DNA of 64,000 nucleotides from Flavobacteriales bacterium (GCA_020635515.1 JACJZS010000002.1:1412001-1476000), one strand, 5' to 3'; counted from the first letter of the stretch, positions 8,548-17,431 are shown. The notes: generated by a model not told the origin, from the sequence alone. Made by a program: numbers and translations.

Positions 8548-9381
8548 ATGCAAAGTTGGATTGACAAACTATCGAGTGATTTTAATTATAAAATATACAG
8601 TTCAATATTTCGAGTTTTGCTGTATTCCGCATTGTTTATAGAGTTGATTTTTAATCGAAGTTATTTGTTTTTTTATCTTCAAGAATTGGATTGTAACTCT
8701 ACTTCCATAGGAATAATTGAGTTAATTAAATCAAATTATTCGGTGTACTATGCAGTTTATTTATTCTTTTTAGTATTGGGGATTTTAGGAATAGGAAAGC
8801 ATATAACGGCAGTTGTAATTTGGGTTTTATTTTATCTTCAAAATGTTATTTTTCCTTATGGAATTTGGGTAGAAAATATACTTACAGTTACACTTCTATT
8901 TATGTGTTTTATAGATAGTTATTCCTTTCTTTCGTTGAGTAAAAGTAAAGGAAGTACGCAGTTGAGTAATTTGGTATCCAATTTAGCAGTTTATAGCATA
9001 CTGATTCATTTGTGTTTTATATATGCAAATAATGCTATTCATAAATTAGGCGGAGAGTTTTGGCTGTCGGGTCAGGCGGTATATTTTGCAACGCAGGAAT
9101 ACCATGCTACCATTTTTGATTTTCAGAAAAAATTATTTTCTAATCTTTTTATAAGTCAAATCTTTACTTATGTGGTTTTAGGTCAACAGTTCTTATTTGT
9201 CCCTCTAGTATTATTTAAAAAGACAAGACCTTTTATTTTGGCGGTTACATTTTTAATTCATTTTACTATGGGAATTTTGTTGCTTTTATTTAAGTTTCAG
9301 TTTATTATGATAATTACATTGGGATTCTTTTTTACAGATACTAACTTTTCTTGGTTTGTTGATAAAAAAAGAAGCGTATAA
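8548..9381 (+). CDS. SdpB-like HTTM-family membrane protein, copy 1
   Basis: A 277-residue polytopic membrane protein with about six hydrophobic helices. The centre carries NLAVYSILIHLCFIYANN followed by AIHKLGGEFWLSGQAVY, matching the N-L-A...Y...HKL...W..G.A.Y pattern of SdpB/HTTM proteins (horizontally transferred transmembrane domain, related to vitamin-K-dependent carboxylase). SdpB acts in maturation of the SDP peptide toxin in Bacillus. It lies 6 bp after the SdpA-like gene, so the two are one unit. The homologue at 28139 is similar over the full length (GILGIG, SKSK, NN-IHKL, QQ-LF-PLV, K-TR). What it modifies here is unknown. Confidence 0.55.
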   Translation: MQSWIDKLSSDFNYKIYSSIFRVLLYSALFIELIFNRSYLFFYLQELDCNSTSIGIIELIKSNYSVYYAVYLFFLVLGILGIGKHITAVVIWVLFYLQNVIFPYGIWVENILTVTLLFMCFIDSYSFLSLSKSKGSTQLSNLVSNLAVYSILIHLCFIYANNAIHKLGGEFWLSGQAVYFATQEYHATIFDFQKKLFSNLFISQIFTYVVLGQQFLFVPLVLFKKTRPFILAVTFLIHFTMGILLLLFKFQFIMIITLGFFFTDTNFSWFVDKKRSV

Positions 9382-9428
9382 ATAACACCTAAAAGTACAT
9401 GATATGTTTACAAAACGTTAAAAAAAAG

Positions 9429-9459
9429 TTGTTATTATTAAAATATTGTACTTAATTTG
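9429..9459 (+). promoter_or_regulatory. Promoter of the OmpA-type gene
   Basis: TTG (9429-9431), a 20-nt spacer and TTAATTTG (9452-9459, seven of eight matches to TAnnTTTG) lie about 27 bp before ATG 9486. Confidence 0.45.
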
Positions 9460-9485
9460 TGCTAGAATTAAAATTTAATTTAAAA

Positions 9486-10865
9486 ATGAAAATAGTTAAT
9501 AGTCTATTAGTGAGTGTAGCAGTACTAATTTCGAGTATTGCTTTTGCACAGAATTCGGATAATCCTTGGTATATTGGAGTGGGAGCACACGCTACTGACC
9601 ATACAGCTAAGAATTTAAAAGGTTTTGGAGATACAGATGATATGAGTTTTACTCCTCCGCTTTCGAAAATAACTGTAGCAAGAAGTATAAATAGATCTTT
9701 TGCAGTAGATATCCAAGCTTCTGTAGGTGAAGTTGATGATAAGTATTTACAAATCAAAGATGAGTTATTTGTTCTTGCTGGTGCAGGTGTTCGTTATAAA
9801 TTTGCAAACGGATATTTAATCGGAGAGAATTCTTGGTTTGATCCATACTTAAGAGTAGGAGGGAATTACCATAAATATGCTTATAGTGGTCTTAAAATTG
9901 TAGAAGGTGTAAATACACTTACAGCATATGACGAAGATGGGACAAAATCAGAGCTTTTAACAAAAGATTTTGAAGGACAAGATGACAGCTTTGTAGTAAA
10001 CGGAGGATTAGGTATCAACTTTTGGATTGCTCCAACTTTTGGTATCAACCTAGAATCTCAATACAACATGAATTTGAGTGATGATCAGAACTATACAGAC
10101 TTTTTACAGCATTCTGTTTCTTTTGTGTTTAGATTCGGAAATACAGATAAAGATAAAGATGGTATAAAAGATAAAGATGATGAGTGTCCAGAAATTCCAG
10201 GTATAGCAGAGTTTAATGGTTGTCCTGATACTGACGGTGATGGAATCAAAGATTCTGAAGATGAGTGTCCTACAGAAGCTGGACCAAAAGAAAATAACGG
10301 TTGTCCTTGGGGAGATGAAGATGGAGATGGAGTTACAGATAATTTAGATGATTGTGTAGACGAAGCAGGTCCTGCGGAAAATAATGGTTGTCCTTGGCCA
10401 GATACCGATGGTGATGGAATATTAGATAAAGATGATAAATGTCCTAACGAAGCTTGTCCAGCAGGAGATTCTAGATGTACTAACGATGGTTGTAAAAGAG
10501 ATATCGTAAAAGAAGCAACTAAACAGTTAGAAGGTCTTTTATTTGATTCTGCTAAAGCGACAATTAGACCAGAAGGAAAAGAAAAGTTAGATACAGCAGC
10601 ACAGATAATTAAAGATGCTCAAGGAGAAAAGTTTTATGTAGACGGACATACTGATAACACAGGAAGCTTAAGTTTCAATAGAAAGTTATCTGTAAAAAGA
10701 GCTCAAGCTGTAGTTAAAGCATTAGAAGAAAGAGGTGTTTCTGCTGGAACTTTAGAAGCAAGAGGATTTGGTCCTGATCAACCAATCGCAGATAATGATA
10801 CACCAGAAGGAAGACAGCAAAACAGAAGAGTTGTAATCACGGCTAGTGATAAAGTAGAAGAGTAA
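9486..10865 (+). CDS. OmpA family outer-membrane protein with TSP3 calcium repeats
   Basis: A 459-residue protein in three parts. A signal peptide (MKIVNSLLVSVAVLISSIAFA) is followed by a beta-barrel of about 200 residues. Next come thrombospondin type 3 repeats rich in D-x-D-x-D-G (for example DTDGDGIKDSEDECP) that bind calcium. Last is a C-terminal OmpA domain (about 340-459) with the peptidoglycan-binding signature DGHTDNTG and NRRVVI. It would anchor the outer membrane to the cell wall. I chose ATG 9486 over the in-frame GTG at 9459 because that GTG overlaps the promoter and only the later start gives a clean signal peptide. A terminator follows. Confidence 0.92.
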   Translation: MKIVNSLLVSVAVLISSIAFAQNSDNPWYIGVGAHATDHTAKNLKGFGDTDDMSFTPPLSKITVARSINRSFAVDIQASVGEVDDKYLQIKDELFVLAGAGVRYKFANGYLIGENSWFDPYLRVGGNYHKYAYSGLKIVEGVNTLTAYDEDGTKSELLTKDFEGQDDSFVVNGGLGINFWIAPTFGINLESQYNMNLSDDQNYTDFLQHSVSFVFRFGNTDKDKDGIKDKDDECPEIPGIAEFNGCPDTDGDGIKDSEDECPTEAGPKENNGCPWGDEDGDGVTDNLDDCVDEAGPAENNGCPWPDTDGDGILDKDDKCPNEACPAGDSRCTNDGCKRDIVKEATKQLEGLLFDSAKATIRPEGKEKLDTAAQIIKDAQGEKFYVDGHTDNTGSLSFNRKLSVKRAQAVVKALEERGVSAGTLEARGFGPDQPIADNDTPEGRQQNRRVVITASDKVEE

Positions 10866-10892
10866 GAAGAAAACAATCAATATTATATAAAA

Positions 10893-10920
10893 AGATCGAT
10901 TTTTAAATCGGTCTTTTTTT
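10893..10920 (+). terminator. Rho-independent terminator of the OmpA-type gene
   Basis: Stem AGATCGATT / AATCGGTCT (10893-10901 and 10906-10914) with one G-T pair, followed by a run of T. Confidence 0.85.
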
Positions 10921-10944
10921 TGGTTAAATTTAAAGTCTATTATT

Positions 10945-10975
10945 TTGGTAGAATTATAATAATTGCATAATTTTG
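10945..10975 (+). promoter_or_regulatory. Promoter of the TauE-type exporter gene
   Basis: TTG at 10945-10947, 20-nt spacer, and TAATTTTG at 10968-10975 (exact TAnnTTTG). Transcription would begin near 10980, which rules out the in-frame TTG at 10973 as the start codon. Confidence 0.6.
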
Positions 10976-11020
10976 CTCTTCTATTTTGTACAATATTTTA
11001 TACATATTAATCAACGGATA

Positions 11021-11821
11021 ATGGAACAAGAGATTGCTTGGTGGATATTTACTCTATCAGGTTTTTTAGTAGGGAGTGTAGTAGGAATGACAGGTGTAGG
11101 AGGAGGTTCCTTAATGACTCCGATTTTGTTATATCTTGGAATTCCAGCAATAAAAGCGGTTACAACAGATTTGTTATATGCAGGTTTAACTAAGGCAGGA
11201 GGTGTTTTTGCACACTTTAAACAAAAAACTATAAATTGGAAAATTACCTTATGGATGTCTTTAGGAAGCATTACAGCAAGTCTTCTTACCATTGCAGTCT
11301 TAGTTAAGTATGACTTGCATGGAATGAATGAAGAAACAGAAGAATTGATTCGTTACTCTCTTGCTTTTGCGTTGCTACTTACATCTATTACAATGATGGT
11401 AAAACACAAGTTAAAACTTAGAAAAATTAATAAAAAGAAGAAAAAGATAAGTTCAAAGAAAAAACTTATACTTACTGTCGTTACAGGGTTTCTAATTGGA
11501 GTTTTAGTTACAATTTCTTCTATAGGTGCAGGAGCAATAGGTACAGTTATTCTATTTTCTTTATACCCAACGTTGTCAACCAAAAGAATTGTAGGTACAG
11601 ATATAGCACATGCTGTTCCATTAACCTTGATCGCAGGGATTTCTCATATGATGCTAGATGAAAATCCTGTAAAATGGGATATGTTATTCTTTCTATTATT
11701 AGGTTCATTACCAGGAATATACATAGGTAGTTTTTTTGCAGGAAGAATTTCAGATAAGTTTTTAAAGCCATTTCTAGCAGTTATGTTGTTTATTATAGCT
11801 ATATCGATGATATTCAAATAA
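11021..11821 (+). CDS. Sulfite exporter TauE/SafE family protein
   Basis: A 266-residue inner-membrane protein with about eight hydrophobic helices arranged as two similar halves. Each half opens with the family's glycine-rich turn: GFLVGSVVGMTGVGGGSL near the start, and GFLIGVLVTISSIGAGAIG in the middle. A basic cytoplasmic loop (KLKLRKINKKKKKISSKKK) separates them. Members export sulfite, sulfonates or other organic anions; the substrate here cannot be told. ATG 11021 is preferred because the upstream TTG overlaps the promoter. Confidence 0.85.
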   Translation: MEQEIAWWIFTLSGFLVGSVVGMTGVGGGSLMTPILLYLGIPAIKAVTTDLLYAGLTKAGGVFAHFKQKTINWKITLWMSLGSITASLLTIAVLVKYDLHGMNEETEELIRYSLAFALLLTSITMMVKHKLKLRKINKKKKKISSKKKLILTVVTGFLIGVLVTISSIGAGAIGTVILFSLYPTLSTKRIVGTDIAHAVPLTLIAGISHMMLDENPVKWDMLFFLLLGSLPGIYIGSFFAGRISDKFLKPFLAVMLFIIAISMIFK

Positions 11822-11828
11822 AGATTTA

Positions 11829-11836
11829 TACCTTTG
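11829..11836 (+). promoter_or_regulatory. -7 element of the TPR protein gene
   Basis: TACCTTTG, an exact TAnnTTTG match, 22 bp before ATG 11859; no clear -33 element. Confidence 0.45.
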
Positions 11837-11858
11837 TTCATATTAAAAGAAAAGTAAT

Positions 11859-12575
11859 ATGAAAAAAGAATTTATTGTTTTTAGTTTTTTAATGATTGTA
11901 ACTTTTGTACAAGCTCAAAAGTTTAATAAAGAAGAATTAACTAAAATAGAGAGAGAAGTTTACAAAAACGCACTTAAGTACTCAGATATTCAAACTGCTA
12001 TCAAAAGTATTCATTCTATAATTGCTTTGGAAGGAGAGAACAGTACCTATAAAGATACTTTAATGTATGCATATACTCGTTCACAAAATTATTTTGGAAG
12101 TCATAAGTTAGCAGAAGAACTTTTAAAGAAAAGACCTAACGATGAAAAATTATTAGAAGTAGATGCTGTAAGTTTAAAGCAATTAGGAGCAGTGAAGGAA
12201 GCTATTGTTGCATATGAGAAATTATTTAATAAGACTCAGAATATGTATTACGGATATGAACTAGCAAGTCTTCAGAATGGAATAAAAAGGTTAGTAGAAG
12301 CAGAGTTAACTATTGATAACGCATTAAAATCTGAAGAAATTAAAGATGCGTATATAGTATTCCCCGTAGATAAAAATAACCAACAGAAAGTTCCTTTAAA
12401 AGCTGCTTTGTATAATTTGAAAGGAATTGTAGCATTTGAACAAAAAAATAAAGATGCTGCAAATATAGCATTTCAAGAAGCATTAAAAATAATGCCAGAA
12501 TTTGCTCTTGCAACACAGAATTTAAATACACTTGTTGTAGAAACTCAGAATGAAAAAAGTAATAAAGAGGAATAA
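11859..12575 (+). CDS. Exported TPR-repeat protein
   Basis: A 238-residue protein with a signal peptide (MKKEFIVFSFLMIVTFVQAQ) and helical pairs spaced about 34 residues apart, typical of tetratricopeptide repeats. The clearest is at about 185-220 (ALYNLKGIVAFEQKNKDAAN). Such proteins act as periplasmic scaffolds; the partner is unknown. It has its own promoter and terminator, so it is a single-gene unit. Confidence 0.65.
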   Translation: MKKEFIVFSFLMIVTFVQAQKFNKEELTKIEREVYKNALKYSDIQTAIKSIHSIIALEGENSTYKDTLMYAYTRSQNYFGSHKLAEELLKKRPNDEKLLEVDAVSLKQLGAVKEAIVAYEKLFNKTQNMYYGYELASLQNGIKRLVEAELTIDNALKSEEIKDAYIVFPVDKNNQQKVPLKAALYNLKGIVAFEQKNKDAANIAFQEALKIMPEFALATQNLNTLVVETQNEKSNKEE

Positions 12576-12608
12576 TTAAACCTCAAAATAGAACTGAAAT
12601 ATTTAAAA

Positions 12609-12639
12609 GAAATACTATTAAATGGTGTTTCTTTTTTTT
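12609..12639 (+). terminator. Terminator of the TPR protein gene
   Basis: Stem GAAATACTA / TGGTGTTTC (12609-12617 and 12623-12631, two G-T pairs), followed by eight T. Confidence 0.7.
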
Positions 12640-12670
12640 ATAGGTAATGTGGCAATGTGGTCAAATAATG

Positions 12671-12714
12671 CAAAAAAAAAGAAGGTCAGGAAGCTACCTC
12701 GTAACCACCTGACC
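12671..12714 (-). terminator. Terminator of pnp
   Basis: Read on the minus strand, GGTCAGG (12714-12708) and CCTGACC (12690-12684) form a stem. The U-rich tract follows at 12681-12672. Confidence 0.8.
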
Positions 12715-12744
12715 AATAGATTTTAAAAACTATATAGTGTTTTT

Positions 12745-14871
12745 TTAAGATTTTTCTGGTTTAGGAAGAAGAACCTTTCTAGATAATTTCATTTTATTTT
12801 TATTATCATAACCAAGGTGCTTAACTTCTATTTCATCTCCAAGTTTTAAAGCATCTTCTACTTTTTCTAATCTTCTATGCTCTATCTCAGAAATATGAAC
12901 TAAACCTTCCACGCCTTTAGCTATCTCAACAAATGCACCAAATGGTTTTATTGATTTAACTATAGCTTTATAGGTTTCGCCTACTTCAGGAACAAAACAA
13001 ATTTGTTTTATTGCTTCAAGTGCTTTTTTCATTCCATCGGGATCTACTCCAGAAATTTCAACACGTCCTACGTCTCCTTTCTCTTCTATTGTTATAGTTG
13101 TTCCAGTATCTTTTTGAAGCTGTTGGATATTTTTACCTCCAGGTCCAATCACAGCACCTATAAAGTCTTTGTTGATTTCTACAACTTCTATTTTTGGAGC
13201 ATTAGCTTTTAATTCCGCTCTAGGAGCATCTAATGTTTTAAGTATTTCATTTAGAATGTGTAATCTGCCTTCACGAGCTTGCTCAAGAGCTTGTTTCATG
13301 ATGTCGAAGCTTAATCCTTGAATTTTAATATCCATTTGACAAGCTGTAATACCATCTTTAGAACCTGTCACTTTAAAGTCCATGTCTCCTAAGTGGTCTT
13401 CATCTCCTAAAATATCAGAAAGAACCGTCCATTTTCCAGATTCTTTATCTGTGATAAGTCCCATGGCAATACCAGAAACAGGTTTCTTCATTTTAATTCC
13501 TGCATCCATAATTGCAAGTGTTCCTGCACAGACAGTTGCCATAGAAGAAGACCCATTAGATTCTAGAATGTCAGATACTACACGTATAGTGTAAGGACAA
13601 TCACTAGGAATCATATTTTTTAATGCTCTTTGAGCTAGATTTCCATGTCCGATTTCTCGCCTAGAAGTTCCTCGTATTGGTCTTGCTTCTCCTGTAGAAA
13701 AAGGAGGGAAATTATAATGTAAGAAGAATTTTTCTTCGTGCGAGCTTATAATATTATCCACTCGGTTTGCATCTAAAGCAGAACCTAAGGTAAGAGCAGT
13801 TAACGATTGAGTTTCTCCTCGCGTAAATACAGCAGAACCATGAGTTCCAGGTAGATAATCTACCTCACACCAAATAGGACGAATTACAGTATTTGTTCTA
13901 CCGTCTAATCGTATGTTTTCATTGAGGATTAACTGGCGAACGGCTTCTTTTTTTACTTCTCCAAAATACTTAGAAGCAAGCTCTTTTTTCTCATCTAACT
14001 CTTCTTCCGAAAAACGCTCACAAAACTCACTAAAAAGTGCATTGAATTTTTCACTTCGTTCTGATTTTTCAGAAGGTGTTTTTGCTATTTCATAGCATTT
14101 CTCATAAGAGAAAGATTTTATTTCTTCTTTTAGTTGCTCGTCATGAGTTTCATGTTCATAAACTCTTTTTGTTAATGATGCAGGTATTTTCTCAGCAAGT
14201 CTTCCTTGAGCATCTACTTGTTTTTTGATTTCTTCATGTGCGTGAGCAATAGCATCTACCATTTCTTCTTCAGAAATTTCGTCCATTTCTCCTTCTATCA
14301 TCACTATGGAGTCTTTGCTTCCTCCTACCATCATATCTAGTTCTACACCATCTTGAAGTTCTTTCCACGAAGGATTTATTTTGAATTCTCCATTTTTTCG
14401 TATAATTCTAACTTCTGATATAGGTCCGTTAAAAGGAATGTCCGTAATTGCAAGAGCAGCAGAAGCTGCAAGTCCTGCAAGAGAATCAGGCATTACGCCT
14501 CCATCATAGGAAATCACAGAAATCATAATCTGAACTTCTGCATGAAAATCATCAGGAAATAAAGGCCTAAGTACTCTATCTACCAATCTCATTGTTAAAA
14601 TTTCCTCATCACTAGGACGACCTTCTCTTTTCAAAAATCCACCAGGAACTTTTCCTGCAGATGTAAACTTCTCTCTATAGTCAACAGTAAGTGGTAAAAA
14701 ATCAACACCTGGATTTGCTTCTTTATTTGCAACAACTGTAGCTAAAAGCATAGTGCCTCCAAGTTTTACTACAACTGCTCCATCAGCTTGTTTTGCTAGT
14801 TTTCCTGTTTCTAAAATGATTTCACGTCCGTCTTCTAACGTGATTTTCTCTGTGATTGCTTGTGGAATCAT
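12745..14871 (-). CDS. pnp: Polyribonucleotide nucleotidyltransferase (PNPase)
   Basis: A 3'-to-5' phosphorolytic exoribonuclease of 708 residues, the usual length. Two RNase PH domains are present: the first begins near GTMLLATVVANKE, and the second holds the catalytic GSSSMATVCAGTLAIMDAG region. They are followed by a KH domain with GPGGKNIQQLQ (about 570) and a C-terminal S1 domain (FGAFVEIAKGVEGLVHISEI). The gene usually follows rpsO; here it follows accD after 84 bp and no rpsO is present. A TAATATTG element (14908-14901) may serve as a weak promoter of its own. Confidence 0.96.
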   Translation of the reverse strand: MIPQAITEKITLEDGREIILETGKLAKQADGAVVVKLGGTMLLATVVANKEANPGVDFLPLTVDYREKFTSAGKVPGGFLKREGRPSDEEILTMRLVDRVLRPLFPDDFHAEVQIMISVISYDGGVMPDSLAGLAASAALAITDIPFNGPISEVRIIRKNGEFKINPSWKELQDGVELDMMVGGSKDSIVMIEGEMDEISEEEMVDAIAHAHEEIKKQVDAQGRLAEKIPASLTKRVYEHETHDEQLKEEIKSFSYEKCYEIAKTPSEKSERSEKFNALFSEFCERFSEEELDEKKELASKYFGEVKKEAVRQLILNENIRLDGRTNTVIRPIWCEVDYLPGTHGSAVFTRGETQSLTALTLGSALDANRVDNIISSHEEKFFLHYNFPPFSTGEARPIRGTSRREIGHGNLAQRALKNMIPSDCPYTIRVVSDILESNGSSSMATVCAGTLAIMDAGIKMKKPVSGIAMGLITDKESGKWTVLSDILGDEDHLGDMDFKVTGSKDGITACQMDIKIQGLSFDIMKQALEQAREGRLHILNEILKTLDAPRAELKANAPKIEVVEINKDFIGAVIGPGGKNIQQLQKDTGTTITIEEKGDVGRVEISGVDPDGMKKALEAIKQICFVPEVGETYKAIVKSIKPFGAFVEIAKGVEGLVHISEIEHRRLEKVEDALKLGDEIEVKHLGYDNKNKMKLSRKVLLPKPEKS

Positions 14872-14955
14872 ATATTCTAATTATTCTTCTTAATTCGATA
14901 CAATATTACGAATTAATTAGAGATTTATACTTTTTTATTTCGTAAACTGTTAGAA

Positions 14956-15801
14956 TTACACATTTTGAAAGTAACTCAATATAAGACTTAGTTTGGTTCT
15001 AAGTTCTTTTCTATGTACTATAAAGTCAATGAATCCTTTTTCTAGTAAGAATTCAGAAGTTTGGAACCCTTCAGGTAAATCTTTACCTATGGTTTCTTTA
15101 ATAACTCTAGGTCCTGCAAAACCAATTAATGCTTTGGGTTCTGCCATAATAATATCTGCGGTCATAGCAAAAGAAGCGGTAACTCCACCAAATGTTGGGT
15201 CAGTAAGTAGAGTAATATAAGGTAATTTATTATCAGAAAGCTGTACTAGTTTCGCTTGAACTTTTGCCATTTGCATCAAGGATAAGGCTGCCTCCATCAT
15301 ACGAGCTCCGCCAGATTGGCATATCATCATAAAAGGAATTTTATTTTTAATGGCAAAATCAATAGCTCTAGTTATCTTTTCTCCCATGGCAGAACCAAGA
15401 GATCCTCCAATAAAAGAAAAATCCATACAAGATACAACTATTTCTTTTCCTTCAATTTTGCCCACAGCATTTCGTATAGCATCTTTTAACCCTGTTTTCT
15501 TTTGAGCATCTTTTATTCTTGTAGGATATGGCTTAGTATCAATAAATTTTAATGGGTCTAAACTTTCTATATTATTATCTAACTCTTTGTATTTTTTATC
15601 ATCAAAAAGTATGGAAAAATATTCATTACTGCCAATTCTAACGTGAAAATCATCTTCAGGACTCACGTATAAATTATTTTGAAGCTCCTCTGTATCAATT
15701 ATTTTTCCAGTAGGAGTTTTATACCATAAACCAACTGGAGAATCTTTTTTTTCCTCCGTTGTGGTAATTATATTTTTTTTACTTCTTCTGAACCACGCCA
15801 T
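14956..15801 (-). CDS. accD: Acetyl-CoA carboxylase carboxyltransferase subunit beta, lacking the zinc ribbon
   Basis: The beta subunit of the carboxyltransferase that makes malonyl-CoA for fatty acid synthesis, acting with AccA. The crotonase-fold core is intact: SGGARMMEAALSLMQMAK, DPTFGGVTASFA and GFAGPRVIKETIG. The N-terminal C4 zinc ribbon of most AccD proteins is replaced by YKTPTGKIID (27-36) and YVSPEDDFHVRI (45-56), with no cysteine in the first 80 residues. From memory other Flavobacteriia share this. The 281-residue length is normal for the family. It lies 82 bp behind fbaA, separated by a 13-bp hairpin. Confidence 0.92.
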   Translation of the reverse strand: MAWFRRSKKNIITTTEEKKDSPVGLWYKTPTGKIIDTEELQNNLYVSPEDDFHVRIGSNEYFSILFDDKKYKELDNNIESLDPLKFIDTKPYPTRIKDAQKKTGLKDAIRNAVGKIEGKEIVVSCMDFSFIGGSLGSAMGEKITRAIDFAIKNKIPFMMICQSGGARMMEAALSLMQMAKVQAKLVQLSDNKLPYITLLTDPTFGGVTASFAMTADIIMAEPKALIGFAGPRVIKETIGKDLPEGFQTSEFLLEKGFIDFIVHRKELRTKLSLILSYFQNV

Positions 15802-15826
15802 ATATTAAAATTTTGTTTTATACTGA

Positions 15827-15858
15827 TTGAGAGTTTCTGCAAAAACAGAAACTCTCAA
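15827..15858 (-). other. Strong intergenic hairpin between fbaA and accD
   Basis: TTGAGAGTTTCTG (15827-15839) and CAGAAACTCTCAA (15846-15858) form a perfect 13-bp stem with a 6-nt loop. There is no U-tract after it on the minus strand, so it does not look like a full intrinsic terminator. It may be a partial terminator or an mRNA-stabilising structure. Confidence 0.6.
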
Positions 15859-15883
15859 AAGTATGATTTTTAAATGATATTTT

Positions 15884-16951
15884 TTAAAGAGTGTTGATGT
15901 TATTTAAATCTTCAAAAGCACTTTTTAAACGAGCTTTAAATGTTTCTTCTCCTTTACGAACCCAAACTCTAGGGTCGTACTTTTTCTTGTTTGGAATGTC
16001 TGCACCTTCAGGGTTTCCAATTTGAGCTTTTAGATAGTCAATATTTCCTACCATATAATCTCTAATTCCTTCCATGTAAGCATATTGTAAGTCGGTATCG
16101 ATGTTCATTTTTATAACACCATATCCTATAGCTTCTCTTATTTCTTCTAAAGTAGAACCAGAACCTCCGTGAAATACAAAATTGATAGGTTTTTTAGCTG
16201 TTCCATAGTTTTCTTCGATGAATCTTTGAGAATTATCTAAGATTTTAGGTGTTAACTTAACGTTTCCAGGTTTATAAACTCCATGTACATTTCCAAAAGC
16301 AGCAGCAACCGTAAAGTTTTTGCTAATTGCGTTTAATATTTCATATGTTCTAGCAACCTCTTCAGGTTGAGTATATAACTTTGAACTATCTACATCACTA
16401 TTGTCTACTCCATCTTCTTCTCCTCCAGTTACACCTAATTCAACTTCAATTGTCATGTCCATTTTTGCCATTCTTTCAAAGTATTTAGCAGATATTTCTA
16501 GGTTTTCTTCTAGAGGTTCTTCTGATAAATCTAGCATATGAGAACTAAATAATGTTTTACCTGTTTGTTTTAAGTGAACTTCACTAGCATCTAAAAGACC
16601 ATCAATCCATGGAAGTAGTTTTTTTGCACAATGGTCTGTGTGCACTATTACAGTAGCACCATATGCTTCTGCTAGCTCGTGAATGTGTTTTGCTCCTGCT
16701 ATAGCTCCTAAAATAGCAGATTTTTGTCCGTCGTTAGATAATCCTTTTCCTGCATTGTATTGTGCACCTCCATTAGAGAATTGGATAATAACTGGCGAGT
16801 TTAATTCTGCAGCAGTTTCAATGGTAGCATTTATGTTGCTAGAACCAATTACATTTACTGCAGGTAATGCAAACTGCTTTTCTTTTGCGTAATCAAATAT
16901 TTCTGTAACTAATGAACCTGTTGCTACTCCCGCTGGGAACTTTCTACTCAT
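15884..16951 (-). CDS. fbaA: Class II fructose-bisphosphate aldolase
   Basis: A zinc-dependent aldolase that cleaves fructose 1,6-bisphosphate into dihydroxyacetone phosphate and glyceraldehyde 3-phosphate in glycolysis and gluconeogenesis. The 355 residues fit the long class IIA form. Visible motifs are TVIVHTDHCAKK (metal ligand His and catalytic Asp), ELGVTGGEEDGVDN, FGNVHGVY, and the phosphate-binding FHGGSGST. It is upstream of accD on the same strand, and a terminator at 16981-17009 separates it from the small gene before it. Confidence 0.95.
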   Translation of the reverse strand: MSRKFPAGVATGSLVTEIFDYAKEKQFALPAVNVIGSSNINATIETAAELNSPVIIQFSNGGAQYNAGKGLSNDGQKSAILGAIAGAKHIHELAEAYGATVIVHTDHCAKKLLPWIDGLLDASEVHLKQTGKTLFSSHMLDLSEEPLEENLEISAKYFERMAKMDMTIEVELGVTGGEEDGVDNSDVDSSKLYTQPEEVARTYEILNAISKNFTVAAAFGNVHGVYKPGNVKLTPKILDNSQRFIEENYGTAKKPINFVFHGGSGSTLEEIREAIGYGVIKMNIDTDLQYAYMEGIRDYMVGNIDYLKAQIGNPEGADIPNKKKYDPRVWVRKGEETFKARLKSAFEDLNNINTL

Positions 16952-16980
16952 AATACTTTAATTTTATATTTTAATGAATT

Positions 16981-17009
16981 AAAAAAAACACCACATAAAA
17001 GAGGTGTTT
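16981..17009 (-). terminator. Terminator of the small membrane protein gene
   Basis: AAACACC (16986-16992) and GGTGTTT (17003-17009) form a 7-bp stem. On the minus strand a T-run (16988-16981) follows, ending the transcript of the gene at 17027-17284. Confidence 0.7.
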
Positions 17010-17026
17010 GTTGTTTTTTTGTTACT

Positions 17027-17284
17027 TTAGTTTTGTGCTTCTTTTCTGAAAATCACTTGTATATTCTCTTGTTCGTATAACTTTTTTCTACGCACAGTTT
17101 CTGGGTCTACGTCGGCGTTTATTTTGCCATTATTTTCTGCAATTCCATACGTTAACCAATAAGGTAAAACAAAAATGAGGTATTTTAGACACCAAAATCC
17201 AGTAAGTGCAGTTATCAAGAAATATACAAATCCTAAGAATTTCTCTATAGGCCAATTAAATGTTGTATATAAAAGTAATTCCAT
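17027..17284 (-). CDS. Small hypothetical membrane protein
   Basis: Eighty-five residues with one or two hydrophobic helices (about 14-50, rich in aromatic residues) and a charged C-terminal tail. I do not recognise the family. It has its own terminator and stands alone, divergent from the TatD gene. The coding frame is open from ATG 17284 to TAA and codon use looks like that of neighbours. It is probably a real gene but its function is unknown. Confidence 0.6.
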   Translation of the reverse strand: MELLLYTTFNWPIEKFLGFVYFLITALTGFWCLKYLIFVLPYWLTYGIAENNGKINADVDPETVRRKKLYEQENIQVIFRKEAQN

Positions 17285-17380
17285 GACTAATACAAATTTT
17301 AATTTAGCAAAATTAGTACAAATTAATTAAAATATCTATATTTTTTTTATTTTTTTGTGCGTGAGTCGGTTTGTCTTTTT

Positions 17381-17409
17381 TTGTTTCTCTAATATGTTTT
17401 GTATATTTG
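17381..17409 (+). promoter_or_regulatory. Promoter of the TatD gene
   Basis: TTG (17381-17383), an 18-nt spacer and TATATTTG (17402-17409) match the Bacteroidota consensus in both elements. Confidence 0.65.
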
Positions 17410-17431
17410 TTAGAGTTGGTAATAATTTAGT

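Noticed and set aside
10141..10490. Repeated D-x-D-G coding sequence as a DNA repeat array or CRISPR
   Set aside because: The repeats are in frame and encode thrombospondin type 3 calcium-binding units of the OmpA-type protein; there are no spacers.
12745..14871. Several open frames on the plus strand inside pnp (for example 13003-13212, 13382-13594, 13913-14095)
   Set aside because: They lie in other frames of a well supported gene, have no promoter or recognisable domain, and contain low-complexity residues typical of shadow frames.
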